Assembly (NCBI GenBank): GCA_047517485.1
Contig: JAKZSU010000025.1
Coordinates: 1 to 19,659, forward strand
Source of the DNA: JAKZSU01 sp047517485
GTDB taxonomy: Bacteria > Pseudomonadota > Alphaproteobacteria > UBA7887
Length of the DNA: 19,659 bases
Reading direction: 5' to 3'
Positions 13,476-19,659 of the stretch are shown here, piece after piece. Made by a program: the position numbers and the translations under genes. The notes below the pieces were generated by a model, which saw only the letters and a list, made by a program, of their open reading frames with translations, was not told the origin of the DNA and did not search any database. Positions within the stretch are counted from its first letter, which is position 1. Every line of letters starts with the position of its first letter.

Positions 13476-16154
13476 CTAAGTTGAGAGCGAACTCAGGCGC
13501 CCGAGCGCCTCGTCGAGTTTGCGGCACGACATGTCGGCCTCCGATCGCCGCTCCCGTTGTTCCTCGACAACCGCTTCCGGGGCGCGGGACAGAAATTTCT
13601 CGTTGCCTAGCTTCTTGTCGATCTTGTCGATCTCGCCTTGCATTTTACCGCGTTCACGCTCGAGCCGGGCGCGTTCCTCGGCGATATCGATAAAGTCGGC
13701 GATTTTGAGCATCAGCGACGACTCGTCGAAGACGATCTGAATCGCGCCGTCGCGCACCTCCGGCGACTCCGACGATCCGGCGACCGAGGGCTCCACCCGC
13801 GCCATGGTCTGGATGACGGTGCGATTGCGCTCGAACCGGGTGGCGTCATCCGCCCCCGCATCGGCGAACGCGAGCGGCACCTTGGCGCCGGGCGGGACGT
13901 TCATTTCCGCGCGCACCGAACGGACTTCGCTAATCAAACGCACCAGCCAATCGATTTCGGCCTTGGCGTCGTGATCGACCAGGGATTCGTCGTACGCCGG
14001 CCACGCGGCGTTGATCATCATGGCATCGCCGCGCCATCCCAAGGACCGCGAGAGCTCTTCGGTGACGAACGGGGCCATGGGATGCATAAGCGCCAATATG
14101 CGATCCAATACCCATGCCGCGGTAGCGCGGGTTTCGTCCTTTTCCGGCCCATCATCGCCATAGAGGACCGGTTTGGCGAATTCGAGGTACCAATCGCAGA
14201 ACGTGTGCCAAACAAAATGATAGGCCGCATTCGCGGCGTCGTTGAAACGATAGGCCTCGATCGCCGCCGCCACGTCGCGCGCCGCCTCGACGCAGCCGCT
14301 GACAATCCAGCGATTGATCGCGTTGTCGCAGGCCCCCGGGGCGAAATTCGCCTCCAGACGGCATTCGTTCATCTCGCAAAACCGCGCCGCGTTCCACAAC
14401 TTGGTGATAAAATTGCGATACCCCGCGACCCGTTGCTCGGACAATTTTATGTCGCGCCCCTGGGCCGCCATCGCGGCCAGGGTGAACCGCAACGCGTCGG
14501 TACCGAACTCGTCCATGAGCACCAGGGGATCAATGATATTGCCCTTGGACTTGGACATTTTCTGGCCCTTCTCGTCGCGGACCAAGGCGTGAATATAGAC
14601 GTCGCGGAACGGCACCTCGTCGATCAAATGCAGACCCAGCATGATCATCCGCGCGACCCAGAAAAAGATGATATCGAATCCGGTGATCAGCACGTCACCA
14701 GGGTAATAGGTCTTGAACTCCGGTGTTTCTTCGGGCCAGCCCAGGGTGGAGAACGGCCACAAGCCCGACGAGAACCAGGTGTCCAATACGTCCGGATCGC
14801 GTTCGAGGTCCACCGATTCGCCGTAATGCGCGGTCGCTTGCGCACGCGCGCCGCTCTCGTCCATGGCGACGAAAATATGGCCATCGGGGCCGTACCATGC
14901 CGGAATCCGGTGTCCCCACCACAGCTGCCGTGAGATACACCACGGCTGGATATTGCGCATCCATTCGAAATAAGTGTTTTCCCAATTCTTGGGAACGAAC
15001 CGGATCCGGCCCTGTTCGACCGCTTCGATGGCCGGTTTGGCGAGCACCGCCGCATCGACATACCACTGGTCGGTCAACCACGGCTCGATCACCGAGTTGG
15101 AGCGGTCGCCGTAGGGCACCATGTGCACGTGATCCTCGATAGTGGCGAGAAGGCCCGCCGCCTCGATGTCCGCGACCACGCGTTTGCGCGCTTCATAGCG
15201 ATCGAGACCGCGATAGGCTTCCGGCACTTCATCGTTCAAGCAACCATGGCGATCGAGGATATTGATTGCGTCTAGATCGTGTCGCCGGCCGACCTCGAAA
15301 TCGTTGAAATCGTGGCCCGGCGTAATCTTGACCGCGCCGGTGCCTTTCTCGGGATCGGAATAGCAGTCCGCGACGATCGGAATGCGCCGACCGACGAGCG
15401 GCAGAATGACGTATTTTCCGACCAGGTCGGTATAGCGGTCGTCGTCGGGATGCACCGCGACCGCGGTATCACCGAGCATGGTTTCCGGGCGCGTCGTCGC
15501 GACCGTCACATAGGTGTCCGAGGGCGCGCCGTCCGCGCCTTCGATGGGATAGCGGAAATGCCAAAGATGGCCCTTGGTCTCCTTTTGCACCACCTCAAGG
15601 TCGCTGATCGCGGTGAGCAGTTGGCAATCCCAATTGACCAACCGCTTGTCGCGATAGATCAGCCCGTCATGGTGGAGACGGACAAAGACGGTGCGGACCG
15701 CCGTGCTCAAGCCGTCATCAAGGGTGAATCGCTCGCGCCGCCAATCCGGCGATGCGCCCAATCTGCGCAATTGGTTGACGATCGTCCCACCCGACTCCGC
15801 CTTCCATTGCCAAACCCGTTCGACAAATTTTTCGCGCCCGATGTCGCGGCGGTCGTGACCTTCGTCGGCCAGTTGGCGTTCGACAACCATCTGGGTCGCG
15901 ATCCCGGCATGATCCATACCGGGCTGCCAAAGCGCATTGCGTCCGGTCATCCGGGCATAGCGGGTCATCACGTCTTGCAAGGTCATGTTCAGGGCATGGC
16001 CGATGTGCAGGCTGCCGGTGACGTTGGGTGGCGGCATCATGACGGCGAATGGATCGCCCGCGGCCATCGGATCGGCCTCGAAGGCGCCGGCCCCTTCCCA
16101 CCGCTCATAAATTCGCGATTCGACGCTGTCCGGTGAGTAGGTTTTGTCCAGCAT
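13476..16154 (-). CDS. valS: Valyl-tRNA synthetase
   Basis: An 892-residue class Ia synthetase that charges tRNA-Val. The signature motifs are HIGH (residues 50-53, in PPPNVTGSLHIGHALN) and KMSKS (532-536). The CP1 editing domain carries TTRPETMLGDTAVAVHPDD, and PWCISRQLWWGHRIP follows. The C-terminal 70 residues form the ValRS coiled-coil arm that contacts tRNA. The ATG at 16154 is chosen because GGGAGA lies 8 nt upstream and similarity begins with LDKTYSPDSVESRIYERWE. It lies downstream of popZ in the conserved alphaproteobacterial order and 8 nt upstream of the TPR-SGNH gene. The leader has a strong hairpin at 16181-16203. Confidence 0.97.
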   Translation of the reverse strand: MLDKTYSPDSVESRIYERWEGAGAFEADPMAAGDPFAVMMPPPNVTGSLHIGHALNMTLQDVMTRYARMTGRNALWQPGMDHAGIATQMVVERQLADEGHDRRDIGREKFVERVWQWKAESGGTIVNQLRRLGASPDWRRERFTLDDGLSTAVRTVFVRLHHDGLIYRDKRLVNWDCQLLTAISDLEVVQKETKGHLWHFRYPIEGADGAPSDTYVTVATTRPETMLGDTAVAVHPDDDRYTDLVGKYVILPLVGRRIPIVADCYSDPEKGTGAVKITPGHDFNDFEVGRRHDLDAINILDRHGCLNDEVPEAYRGLDRYEARKRVVADIEAAGLLATIEDHVHMVPYGDRSNSVIEPWLTDQWYVDAAVLAKPAIEAVEQGRIRFVPKNWENTYFEWMRNIQPWCISRQLWWGHRIPAWYGPDGHIFVAMDESGARAQATAHYGESVDLERDPDVLDTWFSSGLWPFSTLGWPEETPEFKTYYPGDVLITGFDIIFFWVARMIMLGLHLIDEVPFRDVYIHALVRDEKGQKMSKSKGNIIDPLVLMDEFGTDALRFTLAAMAAQGRDIKLSEQRVAGYRNFITKLWNAARFCEMNECRLEANFAPGACDNAINRWIVSGCVEAARDVAAAIEAYRFNDAANAAYHFVWHTFCDWYLEFAKPVLYGDDGPEKDETRATAAWVLDRILALMHPMAPFVTEELSRSLGWRGDAMMINAAWPAYDESLVDHDAKAEIDWLVRLISEVRSVRAEMNVPPGAKVPLAFADAGADDATRFERNRTVIQTMARVEPSVAGSSESPEVRDGAIQIVFDESSLMLKIADFIDIAEERARLERERGKMQGEIDKIDKKLGNEKFLSRAPEAVVEEQRERRSEADMSCRKLDEALGRLSSLST

Positions 16155-16180
16155 CGCGCGCGTCTCCCGCCACAAGCACG

Positions 16181-16203
16181 GACCGCGCCAGGGCGGCGCG
16201 GTC
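16181..16203 (-). other. Strong hairpin in the popZ-valS intergenic leader
   Basis: A perfect 9-bp GC-rich stem, GACCGCGCC (16181-16189) with GGCGCGGTC (16195-16203), has a 5-nt loop and lies 26 nt upstream of the valS ATG. No T-run follows on either strand, so it is not a simple intrinsic terminator. It could be an mRNA processing or stability element, or a protein-binding dyad. Confidence 0.5.
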
Positions 16204-16266
16204 AGATCAATTCACAGAAGGCCGATATCTCGGATTTTCACGACCGGCGGGCGGTCGCGCCCGGTC

Positions 16267-16920
16267 TCAGTCTTTTACCTGTCCCGATAGCCGCGAGATT
16301 TCCGCCTGCACCATGGTTTCAACCATGGTCGGAAGGTTTTGGTCAAGCCAATCGCGCAACAAGGGACGAATCAATTCGGCACAAAGCTGTTCGACGGTCC
16401 GTCCGCCAATGACATCGGTAACGATATTCGACGCCACCGCCGCATTGAGCGCGGCCAAAGATGCCACCGAAGCCGCTTCGGTATCGTCGGATACCAAATT
16501 GTCATCCGCCAAGACAGGTTCGGGCTCAGGTTCTGGATCGTCCAGTACCAGCTCTATTTCTTCCTCTGCCGCTTCCATTTCCGGTTCGGGCTCGGGTTCC
16601 GGTTCGGGCTCGGGTTCCGGTTCGGGCTCGGGTTCCGGTTCGGGCTCCGGCTCGGGTTCCGGCTCGGGTTCCGGCTCGGGTTCCGGCTCGGGCTCAGGTT
16701 CCGGCTCGGGTTCGTCAACGCGCTCGGTCAGCTTGAGAACACCCTCACCCTCGGCTTCGTCGGCAACAGGTGTCTCTTCTGGTTCGACAGCATCCGGTTC
16801 CGCGGCAGCCTCTGGCGCGGCTTCGCCTTCTTCGCCGTCCGATGAAATTATCCGGCGGATCGACGATAGAATTTCCTCCATCGAGGGTTCTTGATCCGTC
16901 TTTTCTTCGGTCATCGCCAT
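16267..16920 (-). CDS. popZ: Polar organizing protein PopZ (DUF2497 family)
   Basis: A 217-residue acidic protein with the three-part PopZ layout. An N-terminal partner-binding helix (EPSMEEILSSIRRIISSDGE, residues 11-30) comes first. A disordered Pro/Glu-rich linker (31-145) follows. The C-terminal helical oligomerisation region is GGRTVEQLCAELIRPLLRDWLDQNLPTMVETMVQAEI. In Caulobacter, PopZ forms polar condensates that anchor ParB and the chromosome origin (established); the same role is inferred here. The linker contains 45 residues of uninterrupted Glu-Pro repeat (70-114). ATG 16920 is preferred because AGGGG lies 8 nt upstream; ATG 16914 is two codons further in. A 7-bp palindrome (16965-16971 with 16980-16986) lies in the leader. 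It is followed by valS, the usual neighbour. Confidence 0.9.
   Translation of the reverse strand: MAMTEEKTDQEPSMEEILSSIRRIISSDGEEGEAAPEAAAEPDAVEPEETPVADEAEGEGVLKLTERVDEPEPEPEPEPEPEPEPEPEPEPEPEPEPEPEPEPEPEPEPEPEPEMEAAEEEIELVLDDPEPEPEPVLADDNLVSDDTEAASVASLAALNAAVASNIVTDVIGGRTVEQLCAELIRPLLRDWLDQNLPTMVETMVQAEISRLSGQVKD
16579..16713. repeat. Tandem repeat encoding (Glu-Pro)22-Glu in popZ
   Basis: A 135-bp low-complexity tract is made of 18-bp units (three near-identical copies, built on CCGGTTCGGGCTCGGGTT) followed by 12-bp units (built on CCGGCTCGGGTT). Every unit is a multiple of 6 bp, so copy-number change preserves both frame and the EP pattern. It is a likely length-variable minisatellite. 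Confidence 0.9.
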
Positions 16921-17165
16921 CGCATATACCCCTGGCAACCTGATTGGTGCGTCGTGCCACCGTCGCCGGTCAGTCGAACGACCGGCAAACTCGACACGTG
17001 AGAATTACCGCACCCTGGTTAATTCAGACTTAACTTGAGATTCGGTCACGATGCGGCGCAATCAAGCCGTCCGCCAAGTTTTTTCCCGCTACATGAGACA
17101 CAGTAGTATGATTCTCGCGGGAAATCATCGAGCGACCACTTCAAACGGGCCATTCAGACGCGGAT

Positions 17166-18575
17166 TTATTCGAGATCAAGCCCGAACAGCGAATCGTCGG
17201 CTTGGTAATCCGAGCCAAATCCGATCCACTTGTCGCGCACCTCGTTGTAATGCTCGACCGGATCGTAAAGCGCGGTTGGCAGACGAAGGCCGCGGGCGGT
17301 CATGCCACCGACCACACTGAGCAGTTCGAACGCGGCAATCACCTCGTTGGTCTGGGCGCGTACAAGATTCACCCGGGCATCGAGCAGCTCCTGTTCGGCA
17401 TCGAGAACATCGAGCACCGTGCGGGCACCAACGGCGGCTTCCTGCTGCACGCCGTCGAGCGCGATTTCGTTGGCGCGAACGGCGGATTCAAAGGCGCGTA
17501 TCCGCGCTTGAGCGGTTACCAGACGTGCCCAGTTGCCAGCCACGGTCTCGACCACCGTGCGACGGGCCGCATCGAGTTCTCGACGCCTCTGGACCGCAAT
17601 CTGGCGCAATTCGCGAACCCGCGCATATTCCGCGCCCGACTGGTAGAGCGGCACGGTCACGTTGGCGATCAACGACGCGTTGTCCAACTCGGCGAAGAAA
17701 GAGTTCGGATCCCAACTTCGTTGCAGACTTCCGTCCAAGGTGATCTGCGGCAGCAGGCTCGCGCCAGCGGCGCTGATATCATGCAAAGCCGCTCGTTCAT
17801 TGAAACCGGCGCGCTGTATCGTCGGATTGCGCTGCAAGGCCAAGGACCGCGCGGCGCCGTCGGTCGGCGGTAACTGGATGGTTTCGGTCAGGTCGGGAAA
17901 CATTAACAAACCCGGTACACCGCCGATCAGACTTTCGTATGACGCGCGCGATAACTGCAGCAGGCCCTCGACCTCGATCCGCGACGCGGCGGCTTCCGAG
18001 AGCCGCGCTTCGGCTTGCGAGACGTCGGTGCGCGTCACCTCTCCGACTTCGAAACGATCGCGCGTCGCTTGCAGCTGACGTCCCAAAACCTGTTCGTTGT
18101 TGATGTTGAGTTCGACTACCGATTGGTCGCGGACGACGTTCATGTAAGCCGTCGCCGAGGCGACGAGTATTTGTTGCTCGCTGTCGATCAAATTGGCACG
18201 CCCCGACAGCACGCGATTTTCCGCCGCCTCGGTTTCCGCCGCGGTGGCCCCGCCGCGCCAGAGCGGCTGCGAAAGATTGAGCCCGGCCGAGGCCGGCGTG
18301 GTGTTTTCGCTGCTAACATTGCCGGTGCTGCCCGCTTCATTCGATGAATAGCGCGTGCCCACGCTGCCATTGATCTGAACCGTGGGCCGCCAGCCGGACT
18401 TGGCCCGAGGCACGCCTTCATCGACCGCGCGCAACGCGGCACGTTCCGACAACAAACGCGGATTGCTGGAATAGGCTTGGGCGAGAGCCTCTTCAAGCGT
18501 TTGCGCCCCGGCGGATTCGACCGCCGCCGACGCCGCTATCAAAATCGCCAATGTCAAAGTCGCCATATGTCGCAT
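17166..18575 (-). CDS. tolC: TolC-family outer-membrane efflux/secretion channel
   Basis: A 469-residue TolC-type protein forming the outer-membrane duct of type I secretion and RND efflux systems. A Sec signal peptide (MRHMATLTLAILIAASAAVESAGA, residues 1-24) precedes the mature QTLEEALAQAYSSNPRLLSERAALRAVDEGVPRAKSGWRPTV, a standard OEP start. Two long coiled-coil repeats follow, with conserved segments such as LNLSQPLWRGG, VVRDQSVVELNINNEQVLGRQLQATRDRFEVGEVTRTDVSQAEARL, and VGARTVLDVLDAEQELLDARVNLVRAQ. The start is placed at ATG 18575 because it gives a compact signal peptide with AGGCGA upstream; ATG 18605 is possible. It follows pcm by about 100 nt, as in many Alphaproteobacteria, and is probably in the same operon. 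No pump genes are in view. Confidence 0.92.
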   Translation of the reverse strand: MRHMATLTLAILIAASAAVESAGAQTLEEALAQAYSSNPRLLSERAALRAVDEGVPRAKSGWRPTVQINGSVGTRYSSNEAGSTGNVSSENTTPASAGLNLSQPLWRGGATAAETEAAENRVLSGRANLIDSEQQILVASATAYMNVVRDQSVVELNINNEQVLGRQLQATRDRFEVGEVTRTDVSQAEARLSEAAASRIEVEGLLQLSRASYESLIGGVPGLLMFPDLTETIQLPPTDGAARSLALQRNPTIQRAGFNERAALHDISAAGASLLPQITLDGSLQRSWDPNSFFAELDNASLIANVTVPLYQSGAEYARVRELRQIAVQRRRELDAARRTVVETVAGNWARLVTAQARIRAFESAVRANEIALDGVQQEAAVGARTVLDVLDAEQELLDARVNLVRAQTNEVIAAFELLSVVGGMTARGLRLPTALYDPVEHYNEVRDKWIGFGSDYQADDSLFGLDLE

Positions 18576-18679
18576 TGTGTCGCCTGCTTGCCTGAGTGAA
18601 TTCATTCGGCCACGAGGGTTTTCAGGTGTGCTTGCCAATGAATTTGCCGGACCCGTCCGACAGAACAGTATCACCTGTT

Positions 18680-19351
18680 TCAAAACACGAACCCGGCCTC
18701 TTTCTCGAATCCGGGTAACGGCGGAATGCCAGCGTCAAACAGCGGACGCGATCCGACGATATCGCCAACCTTGGTAAACAGCGTCGCCGACCCAAAGTGA
18801 CAGCATTCCGAAACGTGGCGCTCGGGGATGACCGCTACCAGGCGGCCGCCGTCCGCCAACTGATCGAGCAGTGTGTCGGGAATATTCGTCGCCGCGCCGC
18901 CGATAACGATAACCTCATAGGGCGCCTGGTCGGGATAACCCAACGTTGGTTTGGTTTGCTCGAGCACCGCATTGTCGATTTCGAGATCGAGCATCAACCC
19001 ACGCGCGGTATCCACCAAATCCGACTCTTCCTCGAGACCGATCACGGCGCCGGCCAAGTGGGCGAGGATCGCCGTCGAATAGCCCGGGCCACACCCGACA
19101 TCAAGCACGGTGTCGGTCGCCTGAATACCCGCGGCTTCGACCATCCTGGCGAACACCACCGGCTCCATCAAATATCGACCGGGCGCGATTTCGAGATCTT
19201 CGTCGATATACGCGGTGCCACGGCGCGACTCGGGAACGAAGCGCTCCCGCGGCACGCTCGACAACGCCTCGATCAGCCTCGGGTCGTTCACCTTGTTCGG
19301 CTGTATTTGGCTCTCGACCATGTGCGCGCGCATGGCGTCAAAATTGGACAT
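18680..19351 (-). CDS. pcm: Protein-L-isoaspartate O-methyltransferase family protein
   Basis: A 223-residue SAM-dependent methyltransferase of the PCMT family, whose classical members repair isoaspartyl residues. The start MSNFDAMRAHMVESQIQPNKVNDPRLIEALSSVPRERFVP is typical of the alphaproteobacterial branch. The SAM-binding motif I is TVLDVGCGPGYSTAILAHLAG, and YEVIVIGGAATNIPDTLLDQLADGGRLVAVI corresponds to motifs II-III. Because the motif differs from the classical GTGSGY, repair activity should not be assumed. ATG 19351 is preceded by AAGGCGGA; the open frame extends to 19513 without support. A good promoter lies at 19449-19477. The gene leads the tolC-popZ-valS block. Confidence 0.87.
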   Translation of the reverse strand: MSNFDAMRAHMVESQIQPNKVNDPRLIEALSSVPRERFVPESRRGTAYIDEDLEIAPGRYLMEPVVFARMVEAAGIQATDTVLDVGCGPGYSTAILAHLAGAVIGLEEESDLVDTARGLMLDLEIDNAVLEQTKPTLGYPDQAPYEVIVIGGAATNIPDTLLDQLADGGRLVAVIPERHVSECCHFGSATLFTKVGDIVGSRPLFDAGIPPLPGFEKEAGFVF

Positions 19352-19448
19352 CGGATAGTTCCGCCTTTCCGCCTCGACCCGCTTCGGCCTACCGACAATG
19401 TTCACCCGGAAACACCACGGTGAGACCATAAAGAACTGACGATACTGA

Positions 19449-19477
19449 CTTATAGTGCTGGGATCGCCGCGAGACAA
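19449..19477 (-). promoter_or_regulatory. Sigma-70 promoter for the pcm-tolC unit
   Basis: On the minus strand, TTGTCT (19477-19472) and TATAAG (19454-19449) are separated by 17 bp, a close match to the consensus. Transcription would start near 19442, leaving a leader of about 90 nt before the pcm ATG at 19351. Confidence 0.6.
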
Positions 19478-19553
19478 TGGCCGCTGGTGACAGGGCCCTA
19501 TGCACACAGGCATGACCAGCGCGAGCTATTGTCAAAAGTTGGTGACGCGGGTT

Positions 19554-19659
19554 TCAGGCGGCGCGTTCGGTTAGCTTTTCTCCGTCCTTGAATTTGACAC
19601 CTTGAATGATCGCGGCGATGTGGTGCGAGCCATTCAGGCGGCGCCACTTCTTGCTGGCC
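19554..19659 (-). CDS. IS256-family transposase, C-terminal end (runs off right edge)
   Basis: The minus-strand frame ending at the TGA 19554-19556 reads ASKKWRRLNGSHHIAAIIQG followed by VKFKDGEKLTERAA. The KKWRRLNG...I.GVKFKDG pattern is the conserved C-terminus of IS256 (Mutator-like) transposases. Only about 34 residues are in the window, so the DDE catalytic residues and the intactness of the element cannot be judged. The IS end should lie between this stop and the pcm promoter at 19477; I could not fix its terminal repeat. An imperfect dyad (GCTGGT ... ACCAGC, about 19482-19520) lies there and may belong to it. Confidence 0.72.
   Translation of the reverse strand, partial: ASKKWRRLNGSHHIAAIIQGVKFKDGEKLTERAA

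Noticed and set aside
13638..14933. 431-codon plus-strand frame over valS
   Set aside because: Antisense shadow of valS with His/Arg-rich translation.
16579..16713. Regular repeats considered as a CRISPR array
   Set aside because: There are no unique spacers; the units are 12-18 bp and translate in frame to Glu-Pro within popZ.
18575..18683. TTG start for tolC overlapping the pcm stop (TTGA)
   Set aside because: It would put about 36 non-hydrophobic residues before the signal peptide; an ATG at 18575 or 18605 fits export better.

Overview
The window is high-GC, gene-dense bacterial chromosome. It looks alphaproteobacterial, probably Rhodospirillales-like. Two blocks support this: a pcm - tolC - popZ (DUF2497) - valS run on the minus strand, and a dgt/argS block divergent from an ErpA-type iron-sulfur carrier gene and xthA. 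PopZ, with its N-terminal MEEILxSIRRIIS motif, is itself an alphaproteobacterial signature. The assignment rests on gene content and order only; no rRNA or tRNA gene was seen.

Layout. 1-1503 (minus): dgt overlaps argS, which runs off the left edge. 1645-4224 (plus): erpA with its own terminator, then a tightly overlapping set xthA - GFA-family protein - EamA transporter (ATGA and TTGA overlaps). 4205-4473: a 269-bp inverted-repeat element (E1) whose left arm supplies the last codons and stop of the EamA gene. 4486-5988 (minus): M81/MlrC-type metallopeptidase. 6106-6567 (plus): DUF3237 protein, convergent with a periplasmic M48 protease (6572-8053, minus). 8455-11845 (plus): an envelope/secretome island with two lipoproteins that share an OmpA C-terminal domain but have unrelated N-termini, an unrecognised secreted protein between them, and a small eight-cysteine secreted protein behind a good sigma-54 -24/-12 promoter. 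11845-12127: a second inverted-repeat element (E2), related to E1 and again between convergent genes. 12151-19351 (minus): pcm, tolC, popZ, valS and a TPR-SGNH-hydrolase fusion. 19554 to the right edge: the C-terminal end of an IS256-family transposase.

Functionally the window mixes housekeeping (ValRS, ArgRS, dNTP triphosphohydrolase, exonuclease III, Fe-S insertion, polar organising protein) with envelope functions (TolC channel, M48 protease, OmpA-like peptidoglycan-binding lipoproteins, secreted unknowns).

The signal least explained by known families is the E1/E2 pair. These are about 270-285 bp non-coding elements with 32-35 bp terminal inverted repeats, nested internal palindromes and a shared core hairpin whose stem is kept while its sequence changes. 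In both cases the element sits between converging genes and overlaps the upstream gene's stop codon.
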